Below, piece after piece: positions 52,256-59,650 of a stretch of DNA of 64,000 bases. Position 1 is the first letter of the stretch. Every line of letters begins with the position of its first letter. Made by a program: the position numbers and the translations under genes. The notes beneath the pieces were generated by a model. That model worked only from the letters and a program-made list of their open reading frames with translations, was not told the DNA's origin and did not search any database. Source of the stretch: Xiashengella succiniciproducens (GTDB taxonomy: Bacteria > Bacteroidota > Bacteroidia > Bacteroidales > Marinilabiliaceae); assembly GCF_023674465.1 (NCBI RefSeq), contig NZ_CP098400.1, positions 2,384,801-2,448,800 on the forward strand, written 5' to 3'.

Positions 52256-53054
52256 ATTCAGATGGGGTCTTGCCGGTCTTCGTCCTAAACACCCTAGTGA
52301 AATAGGACTTGTCATTGTAGCCGAGCTCGAAACCAATTTCAGCAACCGATTTATTGGTATGGGCCAGCAGCTTTTTAGCCTCAGTCAGTTTGCGTGTCTC
52401 TATCAGCTCCGAAACACTACGATTCATTATCCTATGGCATATAAGGTTTAGATTTCTGGCAGACATAAAGAGTTTTTCCGCATAGAAGTCCACGTTGAGA
52501 GGCCTCCTGAAGTTATCTTCAAGGATTCTTAAAAAGGCAGTAAAAGTCTCATTCTGAATCTTTGGTTCATCCTGTTCCTTGTCTGTCACCCTTTGCTTTT
52601 CAGCCTCAATCATAAGGAAAAGTGCGCTCAGTAAGTGGCGCACGACCGAGAGGTCGGGCGCAGTATTCTTCATCTCAGCATCAATAAGGCTGCATAACAA
52701 TCCCAGGCGATTGAAGCATGTACCAGATTCCAATGCAATATTTGGCCTTTGCATAAAGCTCTGATAATGCTGAAAAATAGTATCAGCAATAAACTCGCTT
52801 TTAAACCGGATCACCCACATGTCAAACTCGTCATTAACAAGTTTAAGTGTTAGTTTATGTGGCTGTCCTTTGGCGACAAAGGCGACAAGCGGAGCCTCGG
52901 CTAGAGTCAGTTCACAGTTGATTGTATGCTCAATGCCACCTTTTACTCCAACTATGAGCTCTTCAAAGTCATGTACATGTACTATATATGTGGACTCTGC
53001 AATTCTGAGTGCCTCATCCCTATCAACCTTCCAGATACTGAACAATGAATCCAT
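52215..53054 (-). CDS. AraC-family transcriptional regulator
   Basis: The 279-residue protein has an N-terminal cupin-type sensor domain (about 1-160; HVHDFEELIVGVKGGIEHTI carries the usual His-rich strand). The C-terminal double helix-turn-helix of AraC (about 175-270) has SARNLNLICHRIMNRSVSELIETRKLTEAKKLL and SVAEIGFELGYNDKSYFTRVFRTKTGKTPSEFR. It faces away from the esterase-GH11 operon starting 121 bases downstream of its own ATG, so it is a candidate local regulator of that operon. It could equally act on the antiporter or its own gene. The ligand is unknown. Confidence 0.93.
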   Translation of the reverse strand: MDSLFSIWKVDRDEALRIAESTYIVHVHDFEELIVGVKGGIEHTINCELTLAEAPLVAFVAKGQPHKLTLKLVNDEFDMWVIRFKSEFIADTIFQHYQSFMQRPNIALESGTCFNRLGLLCSLIDAEMKNTAPDLSVVRHLLSALFLMIEAEKQRVTDKEQDEPKIQNETFTAFLRILEDNFRRPLNVDFYAEKLFMSARNLNLICHRIMNRSVSELIETRKLTEAKKLLAHTNKSVAEIGFELGYNDKSYFTRVFRTKTGKTPSEFREEVAALLTGTS

Positions 53055-53112
53055 AATTCAGAAGTTTTCACAACATAATTTAACTACTTCACAGAATAAC
53101 ACTGCAATTTAC

Positions 53113-53143
53113 TTTCAATAATCGCCATCATTCCATAATTTTG
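53113..53143 (+). promoter_or_regulatory. Candidate promoter of the esterase-esterase-GH11 operon
   Basis: TAATTTTG at 53136-53143 is a perfect TAnnTTTG box 32 bases before the first ATG. TTTC at 53113-53116, 19 bases upstream, is a one-mismatch -33 element. It lies in the divergent space shared with the AraC gene. Confidence 0.45.
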
Positions 53144-53175
53144 AAGCTCTTACAAATTAATCAAAATCGTTAACA

Positions 53176-54129
53176 ATGATTTACAGATCCAAATCTTTGT
53201 TCTCAATTTTAGCTACCGGCCTTGCTTTTTTCTTTGCCTGTGAAGTTTCTGCCCAAGACGGCACAATCTATCCAATGGATAGACCTGATGAACCCAATGC
53301 CATCCTTCTTGGAACAGGAGGTGTTGAAGGACAGACAGCTGAAGAATCATGGTTTATGCAATGGGGTGACCCAATGGCACGTAACATTTCTACAGCCACT
53401 CTTACCCCTTTCCTTCCTGATCCGGCAAAAGCTACAGGCGCTGCTGTGATTGTTGCTCCTGGTGGTGGTTTCAGGTGGCTGTCAATGGGTAACGAAGGAT
53501 GGGAAGTTGCCCAAGCCCTTGCTGACAAAGGAATTGCTGCATTTGTACTTAAGTACAGACTCTTCCCCACTCCCGAGTCAGTTGAAGAATTTACTGAAAC
53601 GATGAACAGGACTTTTGCGGAGGCTACTCCAAGGGAAGAAACTGCAGGTGAACGTCCCACTCCTCCACCAGCAAGGCCTGCCGGTCCAATACGTTTCTTC
53701 CAGATGGATGACGCTGAAGCTGCATATAAGCTAATCGTTGAAAGAGCTGACGAATGGGGTGTTGATACAGACCGTATCGGCATGATTGGCTTCTCAGCCG
53801 GTGCAATGCTGACTATGCAATGCGCACTCAACTCAAAAGTAATGAAGCTTGCTTTCATCGGTCCTATCTACGGAAACATGGGTGAAGTTCAGGTTCCTGA
53901 GAATGCTCCCTATATGTTTAATGTGATTGCAACCGACGACTTCCTGTTCAACGGAAAGACAGGCGTTATTGAATCCTGGTACAAAGCCGGAATTCCGGTT
54001 GAGTTCCACCTTTATCAAAATGGGGGACACGGTTTTGGTCTGGGCAACCCCGACAAGACAAGCAACCGTTGGTTTGATGCATTCATCTACTGGTTGGAAG
54101 TAAATAAATTCCTCAATGAAAAGAAATAG
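53176..54129 (+). CDS. Exported alpha/beta hydrolase, probable acetyl xylan esterase
   Basis: The 317-residue protein has a signal peptide (1-26, FFACEVSAQ) and an esterase/lipase alpha/beta fold. An oxyanion region VAPGGGFR (93-100), nucleophile Ser207 in GFSAG, an Asp in ATDDFLF and a His in NGGHGFGLG form a complete triad. It resembles the BD-FAE/AxeA1-like hydrolases often annotated as xylanases or acetyl xylan esterases in Bacteroidota xylan loci. Residues 140-172 are a Pro/Glu-rich insert before the helix leading to the active site. It overlaps the next gene by 14 bases, so both are translated together. Deacetylation of xylan fragments is the likely but unproven role. Confidence 0.88.
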   Translation: MIYRSKSLFSILATGLAFFFACEVSAQDGTIYPMDRPDEPNAILLGTGGVEGQTAEESWFMQWGDPMARNISTATLTPFLPDPAKATGAAVIVAPGGGFRWLSMGNEGWEVAQALADKGIAAFVLKYRLFPTPESVEEFTETMNRTFAEATPREETAGERPTPPPARPAGPIRFFQMDDAEAAYKLIVERADEWGVDTDRIGMIGFSAGAMLTMQCALNSKVMKLAFIGPIYGNMGEVQVPENAPYMFNVIATDDFLFNGKTGVIESWYKAGIPVEFHLYQNGGHGFGLGNPDKTSNRWFDAFIYWLEVNKFLNEKK

Positions 54130-55678
54130 TACAATATTGATAACCCTATTGTTTGTAATGGGGTTATTCTCCTGTGTAACAAAAGAAAAACCGGCTGCAG
54201 AACCTGTAGTTGACACTACTCACGGTACCATCAGCGGTTATATAAAAGATGGAGTCTATACCTTCAAGGGCATACCTTATGCACAAGCTGAGCGTTTCAT
54301 GCCCCCACAGGATCCTGAAACGTGGGAAGGTGTAAGAGAGTGCACCAAGTTTGGACCAATTGCTATGCAGGTCAACAGCTGGTCACCCGACTCTGTAATG
54401 AACGAGAAAGAGCTTTTTACAGTAAACGTTTGGACCCAGGGTATAAATGATGGTAAAAAACGTGCTGTTATGCTTTGGTTGCATGGTGGTGGTTTTGCCT
54501 TTGGCGCAAGTGATGACCCAATCTCTGATGGTCATATGCTGGCTCTAAACGAAGATGTAGTTCTAGTCTCAATCAACCACCGCCTCAATATTCTGGGCTT
54601 TCTGGATCTGTCTGATTTCGGTCCCGAATACAAGTATTCTGGAAACGTTGGAATGCTTGATATCGTCAAAGCCATGGAGTGGGTAAGAGACAACGTGGAG
54701 ACCTTTGGTGGGGATCCTGGTAACGTAACAATACTTGGTGAGTCAGGAGGAGGAGGTAAGGTAGGTACACTAATGTGTATGCCTCCAGCAAAGGGGCTGT
54801 TTCACAAGGCAATTATCCAGAGTGGCACCTTGCTTAATGTGATGGACAAGGAATCATCTGCAGCATTGGGAAGAGCCGTATTGGAAGCTGCAGGCTTAAC
54901 TCCCGACCAGGTTAAAGGATTGGATACTATTCCATACAAAAAGCTTGTAGAAATAGGTAATGAGGCAATGCGTAACTCTGTGGGGATCCGCAGACCGGGT
55001 TCAAGCAGAATGTTTGGTTTTGGACCTACTCCCGACGGGGAAGTCTTGCTTCAACAACCATTTTCACCTAACTTTGCAGATATTTCTTCAGACATACCTC
55101 TGCTGATAGGATCAACTCTTAACGAAATGATGCCTGTTGCCTATGGTGAGAAAGAAATGACCGAAGAACAGGCTCGCGAAAGACTGTTGCCTTTGTATGC
55201 AGAGGATACTGACAAGTTTATCGAGCTTTACAAGCAGACATACCCTGACTATACGCCACAGGATCTGTTATCAATTGACAGAGTATTCAGACCTCTTACA
55301 ATTGAAGTAGCTGATGTTCGCAGTGCTACAGCAAATGCTCCAACCTATGTATATTTGCTTACATGGAAGAGTCCTGTAGATGACGGAACCAAGGGATCCT
55401 TCCACGGAATGGATATTCCACTTGCGTTCAACAATATTGAACTGGGTAAACACTGGACAGGTGACACCGAAGAGTCAATTGCACTAGCTGCTACAATGAG
55501 TAAGGTGTGGGCTAACTTTGCCAAGACTGGTAACCCCAATGCCGAAGGTGCTGTTCCTGCGTGGAATGCATACAGTAAGGAAAATGGCGAGACAATGATA
55601 TTCGACTCTGAATGCAGAATTGCGAATAATCACGACAGGGATCTGATGAGTTTGATAAAGGCGCGATTCTTTAATTAG
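54116..55678 (+). CDS. Type-B carboxylesterase lipoprotein
   Basis: The 520-residue lipoprotein (signal ending GLFSC, Cys20) belongs to the carboxylesterase/para-nitrobenzyl esterase family. It shows the TTHGTISGYIKDGVYTFKGIPYA start, oxyanion hole HGGGF (123-127), the INHRLNILGFLDL segment, nucleophile Ser210 in GESGGGGK, and a C-terminal catalytic His in GSFHGMDIPLAFNN. The extra Gly at the elbow (GESGGGG in place of GESAGA) is seen in Bacteroidota members. In an operon with an acetyl xylan esterase-like gene and a GH11 xylanase it may split feruloyl or other bulky esters from xylan. The start lies inside the upstream gene (14-base overlap). Confidence 0.92.
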   Translation: MKRNSTILITLLFVMGLFSCVTKEKPAAEPVVDTTHGTISGYIKDGVYTFKGIPYAQAERFMPPQDPETWEGVRECTKFGPIAMQVNSWSPDSVMNEKELFTVNVWTQGINDGKKRAVMLWLHGGGFAFGASDDPISDGHMLALNEDVVLVSINHRLNILGFLDLSDFGPEYKYSGNVGMLDIVKAMEWVRDNVETFGGDPGNVTILGESGGGGKVGTLMCMPPAKGLFHKAIIQSGTLLNVMDKESSAALGRAVLEAAGLTPDQVKGLDTIPYKKLVEIGNEAMRNSVGIRRPGSSRMFGFGPTPDGEVLLQQPFSPNFADISSDIPLLIGSTLNEMMPVAYGEKEMTEEQARERLLPLYAEDTDKFIELYKQTYPDYTPQDLLSIDRVFRPLTIEVADVRSATANAPTYVYLLTWKSPVDDGTKGSFHGMDIPLAFNNIELGKHWTGDTEESIALAATMSKVWANFAKTGNPNAEGAVPAWNAYSKENGETMIFDSECRIANNHDRDLMSLIKARFFN

Positions 55679-55685
55679 CTAACTG

Positions 55686-55716
55686 ATTAAGCCCTGCCCA
55701 GTACGCAGGGCTTAAT
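55686..55716 (+). terminator. Hairpin between the carboxylesterase and GH11
   Basis: Arms ATTAAGCCCTGC (55686-55697) and GCAGGGCTTAAT (55705-55716) make a 12-bp perfect stem. It begins eight bases past the esterase stop and ends only 21 bases before the GH11 ATG. It may be an attenuator or RNA-processing site, since there is little room for a new promoter between it and the next gene. Confidence 0.65.
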
Positions 55717-55737
55717 CCTTAAAACTATTATTTTGAG

Positions 55738-56484
55738 ATGAGGATTTTTGGAATTTTGGTGTTGGTATCGGCTATTACTGCCGGATGCGGATCGAATGCA
55801 AACTCAGGGTCAAATGAACCAGAGAAAGCTGTAACGACAGTAACATACTGTTCTGATCCTGATAATGAACAGCACAAAGGAATCAGGGATGGTTATTCCT
55901 TTGAGCTTTGGAATCAATATGGGAAAGGCGATGCTTGTATGACACTTGGTGAAGGAGCTCTTTTTAAAGGACATTGGAGTGGTATAGAAAACTACCTTGC
56001 CAGAAGAGGGTATTCCTATGACAATACAAAGCATCATAATGAGATAGGCCGGTTTTCAAGCAAGTACAATTGCATTTATGAACCCGGCACCGAATCCGGC
56101 AACTCTTACCTGTCAATCTATGGATGGACTGTAGATCCGCTTATCGAGTTTTACATTGTAGAAGACTGGCGACGCTGGATACCTTCAATGGCTGAAGGTA
56201 CAGAAAACATGGGCAGTTTTGAGGTAGATGGAAGCATCTATGACGTTTATGTCAGCCTACGCGAGAATCAGCCTTCAATACAAGGACAGCAAACCTTCAA
56301 GCAATATTTCAGCATTCGCAGGGATGTACGAAACAAAGGAAACATAGATATCTCAGCACACTTTGATTTCTGGGAATCTCTGGGCATGGAACTTGGAAAA
56401 TTCTATGAAGTCACATTTGTTGTGGAAGGTTATCGCAGTAATGGGACCTTTGAATTTACCGAACTTGAAATCAATGTGGAATAA
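55738..56484 (+). CDS. GH11 endo-1,4-beta-xylanase, single-domain lipoprotein
   Basis: The 248-residue lipoprotein (signal ending ITAGC, Cys17) is a GH11 jelly-roll enzyme. It has nucleophile Glu137 in VDPLIEFYIVEDW, acid/base Glu230 in VVEGYRSNGT, and the thumb-region pattern NQPSIQGQQTFKQYFSIRRDVR. It ends right after the catalytic domain, with no carbohydrate-binding module, unlike the GH11-CBM13 at 45688-46842. Two Cys in the N-terminal half (TYCSDP, DACMT) may form a disulfide. As third gene of the esterase operon it would cut xylan backbone exposed by the two esterases. It is bounded on both sides by similar hairpins. Confidence 0.92.
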   Translation: MRIFGILVLVSAITAGCGSNANSGSNEPEKAVTTVTYCSDPDNEQHKGIRDGYSFELWNQYGKGDACMTLGEGALFKGHWSGIENYLARRGYSYDNTKHHNEIGRFSSKYNCIYEPGTESGNSYLSIYGWTVDPLIEFYIVEDWRRWIPSMAEGTENMGSFEVDGSIYDVYVSLRENQPSIQGQQTFKQYFSIRRDVRNKGNIDISAHFDFWESLGMELGKFYEVTFVVEGYRSNGTFEFTELEINVE

Positions 56485-56495
56485 CCCTATTATAT

Positions 56496-57044
56496 TTAGT
56501 TATAAAGCCCTGGGCTCAGCAGAGTCCAGGGCTTTATTTTGCACAATTCAGCCCAATCCAGGCCCTCATTCAGAGTCCACCACTCATAGTACTTCAGAGA
56601 CACAATTGCATGCGCTATTTCATTATTAATATCCACCAATTGCTTTGTACTCTCAACTACCAACAAGGGATTCAGCGACTGAAATTGCAAAATGTCATAA
56701 ATCTTTTCACTACCGCTTGCAGCAGCAGATCTCATCCCCTCAATAGTCCACAACACAAATACCCCAAGTCTGCATTCTTCCATTGAATAACTTGAGAATG
56801 GATTGAATGGGAAATTCCTGATCAATACAGTTTCATTTCTGTATTTCAAAAGCTCTGGAATATCCGAAGGTGTAAAGGCAGGAAGCAAAAACGTTTTATA
56901 CTTTCCTACTTTAAGTAAATTAATAAAGGACGGCACATCCAGGGAAGGATAATCTATCCTGCTATGAATAATTTCCTTGTCTTTCACACAACCGCTTAGA
57001 CCCACAATCAACAGGACTGTAAGCATAATTTTAAGATACTTCAT
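56496..57044 (-). CDS. Small lipoprotein of unknown function (DUF4943-like)
   Basis: The 182-residue lipoprotein (signal MKYLKIMLTVLLIVGLSGC, Cys19) has a run typical of a Bacteroidota lipoprotein family I recall as DUF4943: FINLLKVGKYKTFLLPAFTPSDIPELLKYRNE, then NFPFNPFSSYSMEECRLGVFVLWTIEGMR. It looks helical, without enzyme motifs. Its 3' end runs through the hairpin that also serves the convergent GH11 gene. It is separated from the next gene upstream (57189-57983) by a terminator, so it is probably transcribed alone. No function can be given. Confidence 0.75.
   Translation of the reverse strand: MKYLKIMLTVLLIVGLSGCVKDKEIIHSRIDYPSLDVPSFINLLKVGKYKTFLLPAFTPSDIPELLKYRNETVLIRNFPFNPFSSYSMEECRLGVFVLWTIEGMRSAAASGSEKIYDILQFQSLNPLLVVESTKQLVDINNEIAHAIVSLKYYEWWTLNEGLDWAELCKIKPWTLLSPGLYN
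56502..56537. terminator. Hairpin between GH11 and the small lipoprotein gene
   Basis: Arms ATAAAGCCCTGG (56502-56513) and CCAGGGCTTTAT (56526-56537) form a 12-bp stem followed by TTTT on the plus strand, 17 bases after the GH11 stop. It also lies inside the last codons of the convergent lipoprotein gene. Confidence 0.8.
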
Positions 57045-57136
57045 ATTGGATAGTTTTAAGATAAAGCTACAGAATTAAGATTATATAAAAGTAATCGGGT
57101 TGCACAAACTATCAAACCATCTGCAACAAAATAAAG

Positions 57137-57166
57137 AGCTCCTGTTGGCAAGAGCCAACAGGAGCT
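57137..57166 (-). terminator. Hairpin terminator of the third SusCD operon
   Basis: Arms AGCTCCTGTTGGC (57137-57149) and GCCAACAGGAGCT (57154-57166) form a perfect 13-bp stem with an AAGA loop. On the minus strand it is followed by the T-rich CTTTATTTTG. It lies 22 bases past the stop of the 264-residue lipoprotein and closes the SusC-SusD-lipoprotein operon. Confidence 0.85.
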
Positions 57167-57188
57167 TTTAATACAGGAGAATAATTAA

Positions 57189-57983
57189 TTATTCATCACC
57201 TTCGTCGTCACCAGCATCCAATACGAGCTCACCATCAGTCATAGTAAAGGTTGAGCTTGCTGAAGCTCCAAAATCACCTTCAGCTTCCAGAATAACTAGT
57301 TCACCAAGTGTCAGGCTCACAAGACCATCCTTAGGAAAGCTTAGTCCGTCACCATATTCGTCATAAACTGTAAAAGTATATTTTCCATCTGGCACGCAAA
57401 AATACTCCTCAGCGCTTGCCTGGCCATCCTTATAAGGACCACCTTTGAAAACTTCTTCGCCTTCCTCATCTGTTAATTTCCAGGTAGTCTCACTACCATA
57501 ACCATCAAACGTGATAGCAAGCTTAAGTTCATTAAGCGTACACGGTGGTTTGATAAAAACAGTTGCTGAATAGTAAGGCAACTCACTAAGATATGGATTG
57601 GCAAAATTGTCATCCAACTCAAGTACCAGTGAAATATTAGATCCCTGTGGAGCATCTTCCTTTGCAGAAAGAGCGACCACAACAGTATCTACACCCTTTG
57701 GAAACTCAACAGTTGCAGGAACATTAAAATATTGCGCATTCTTTACAGCACGCAAAGAAACACTAATTGCATCAGCATCCTTGCTTCTGACTACAGTTAC
57801 TTCAAAATCCAGTGCATTATATGCAATAACCACTATCCCAGGGTTTGCCTTAAGAAAACGAACTGCCTGATTAGATTCATCCATAACCGGACTTATACTA
57901 TCCTTATCCTCGAACTCATCACAGCTGCCCAGTACCAGCGCAGCCACAACAAACATTGAGAGTAGTTTATATATTGATTTCAT
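57189..57983 (-). CDS. Acidic surface lipoprotein in SusE position, unknown ligand
   Basis: The 264-residue lipoprotein (signal ending LVLGSC, Cys21) follows the third SusC/SusD pair, the slot of SusE-like glycan-binding proteins. Residues about 45-145 look like a Calx-beta/Ig-like beta-sandwich (FEVTVVRSKDADAISVSLRA ... VEFPKGVDTVVVALSA). From about 150 a second beta domain begins (TFDGYGSETTWKLTDEEGEEVF ... YFCVPDGKYTFTVYDEYGDGLSF), a type also found repeated in secreted Bacteroidota proteins. The tail is very acidic (DAGDDEGDE). No enzyme motif is seen. A glycan- or protein-binding role on the outer membrane is inferred from position only. Confidence 0.75.
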   Translation of the reverse strand: MKSIYKLLSMFVVAALVLGSCDEFEDKDSISPVMDESNQAVRFLKANPGIVVIAYNALDFEVTVVRSKDADAISVSLRAVKNAQYFNVPATVEFPKGVDTVVVALSAKEDAPQGSNISLVLELDDNFANPYLSELPYYSATVFIKPPCTLNELKLAITFDGYGSETTWKLTDEEGEEVFKGGPYKDGQASAEEYFCVPDGKYTFTVYDEYGDGLSFPKDGLVSLTLGELVILEAEGDFGASASSTFTMTDGELVLDAGDDEGDE

Positions 57984-58014
57984 CGTCTCTAGTTTATGTT
58001 ATTTGGCATCAAAA

Positions 58015-59634
58015 TTATTCAAAATCTGGAACAGGTAGTGGTGTTGGAGCACCGGGATTATTATCAGCATTTGTTAGCTTAGGATTGGCCAGAATTTCCT
58101 TTTCCGGAAGTCTCCAAAGCAAAACCGCATCCTTAGCTGGAATATTAAATATCATAGTAGCATTTGGATATCCACCTCCTCTACGATCAACAGCTTTGTT
58201 AAGCCTCATAATATCAAACCAGCTTAAGCCTTCACCCCACAGTTCTACACGTCTGTGGAAATAAACTTCTTCCTGAACATCAGTTGCAGAAGTGCCAGAG
58301 AATGAATATTCCGGATTACGATAAGCCTTGATAAAATCAACTAATGTTTGAGCGCCTGTAGATGGTGATCCACCCATTGCCTCAGCTTCAGCCTTAATCA
58401 GGTACATCTCTTCAATTCTCATCAAAGGAATGTCGTTTGCGTTTGTTGAAGTACCAACTTCACCTTTATAAGGAGCAAACTTAACATGTGTATATGCAGG
58501 ATATGCGTATTCTGCCATCCACTCGGCCTCCTCCTCGTTAAGGATCGGGGACTCACCATTTGCATCAATCCACCATCCTTTTCTAACATCAGTTGCAGGA
58601 ATAGCTTCATACAGACTCTTATTTATCTGCCTACCTTTTGAGAAGTTAGCATAACCATAGTTCAATGAACCCATGTGAGAAGGCCAGTTAACAATACCAG
58701 AAGTCACTACCCTGTCTGTTTCCGAAATAATAACTCCCCACATCCATTGATTTTCACTAACAGAGTTAAAATAGGGCTTACTCACTTCTGCAATAGTAGC
58801 TGGTTTAATACCTTCAGATGTAGCTTCAGTAATAGCACTGCTAGCATCTGCAGCAGCTTCGTCCCACCTTTGCATTGTCAGATTAACCCTGGCACGTAAG
58901 CCGTATGCAACAGCTAGACTTACATACCTTTTGTCAGCCCTCTCTACTCCACCATCTTGTGCCTTAGCTAGCAACTCAATTGCCAAATCCAAATCATCGG
59001 TAATCAAGGTAAAAACTTCAGCAACTGTAGCTCTTTCAACACCTTCTATAGCAGCATCACTGTTATCTTCTGTTACAATAGGAACACATGGAGCATTCTC
59101 ATTGCCAACATAGTTAAATTGATACAGTTGCGCCAACACCCAGTAATTAAAGGCTCTCGAAGCCAAAGCCTGAGCCAGAAGGAAGTTAATAGTAGGGTCT
59201 TCTGAGTCGGCTGAAAGAGATGCCACAGCAGTATTAGAAGTCTTAATCTGCGCATACAAAGTATTCCATACAATAGTACTTTCATAGGATGAAGTACCTC
59301 GATCTGAATAATCCAGGCTATTGCCGGTCCAGTTATAACCATTATCATTACTTACTACGTCATAACCATTGGCATCAAAAAACATCATCAGAGCTGGATA
59401 GCCAAAGTCGTTATGGCGACTGGCACCCAGAGCATCTGCATTAGGATTATAGGTTGAAAGCTGTGAAAAAATTGCATTAACACCAGCTTCAACTTTCTTT
59501 GGATCCAACTTAACTACTTCCTCCTTTTGCGCAGGTGTAGTAGTATTGCCTTCTGGCGCGGTATCCAAGTCTTCACAACCTGCAAACACTGTCACAGCCA
59601 GGGCTAAAACTCCATATAATATATTCTTTTTCAT
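58015..59634 (-). CDS. SusD/RagB-family outer-membrane lipoprotein (third pair)
   Basis: The 539-residue lipoprotein (signal ending TVFAGC, Cys19) is a SusD homologue. It has AQALASRAFNYWVLAQLYQFNYVG in the TPR-like N-terminal region and IPLMRIEEMYLIKAEAEAMGG plus EVYFHRRVELWGEGLSWFDIMRLNK near the C-terminus. It lacks the xGW end shared by XusB and XusD and ends TPLPVPDFE, so it belongs to another SusD branch. That branch is often found in loci for other glycans or in peptide/protein-linked uptake systems. It follows its SusC by 16 bases. The substrate is unknown. Confidence 0.93.
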   Translation of the reverse strand: MKKNILYGVLALAVTVFAGCEDLDTAPEGNTTTPAQKEEVVKLDPKKVEAGVNAIFSQLSTYNPNADALGASRHNDFGYPALMMFFDANGYDVVSNDNGYNWTGNSLDYSDRGTSSYESTIVWNTLYAQIKTSNTAVASLSADSEDPTINFLLAQALASRAFNYWVLAQLYQFNYVGNENAPCVPIVTEDNSDAAIEGVERATVAEVFTLITDDLDLAIELLAKAQDGGVERADKRYVSLAVAYGLRARVNLTMQRWDEAAADASSAITEATSEGIKPATIAEVSKPYFNSVSENQWMWGVIISETDRVVTSGIVNWPSHMGSLNYGYANFSKGRQINKSLYEAIPATDVRKGWWIDANGESPILNEEEAEWMAEYAYPAYTHVKFAPYKGEVGTSTNANDIPLMRIEEMYLIKAEAEAMGGSPSTGAQTLVDFIKAYRNPEYSFSGTSATDVQEEVYFHRRVELWGEGLSWFDIMRLNKAVDRRGGGYPNATMIFNIPAKDAVLLWRLPEKEILANPKLTNADNNPGAPTPLPVPDFE

Positions 59635-59650
59635 ACAAGTAGTCCTTTAT

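Noticed and set aside
53268-53858. 196-codon minus-strand frame
   Set aside because: Shadow of the exported esterase at 53176-54129, which has a signal peptide and triad on the plus strand.
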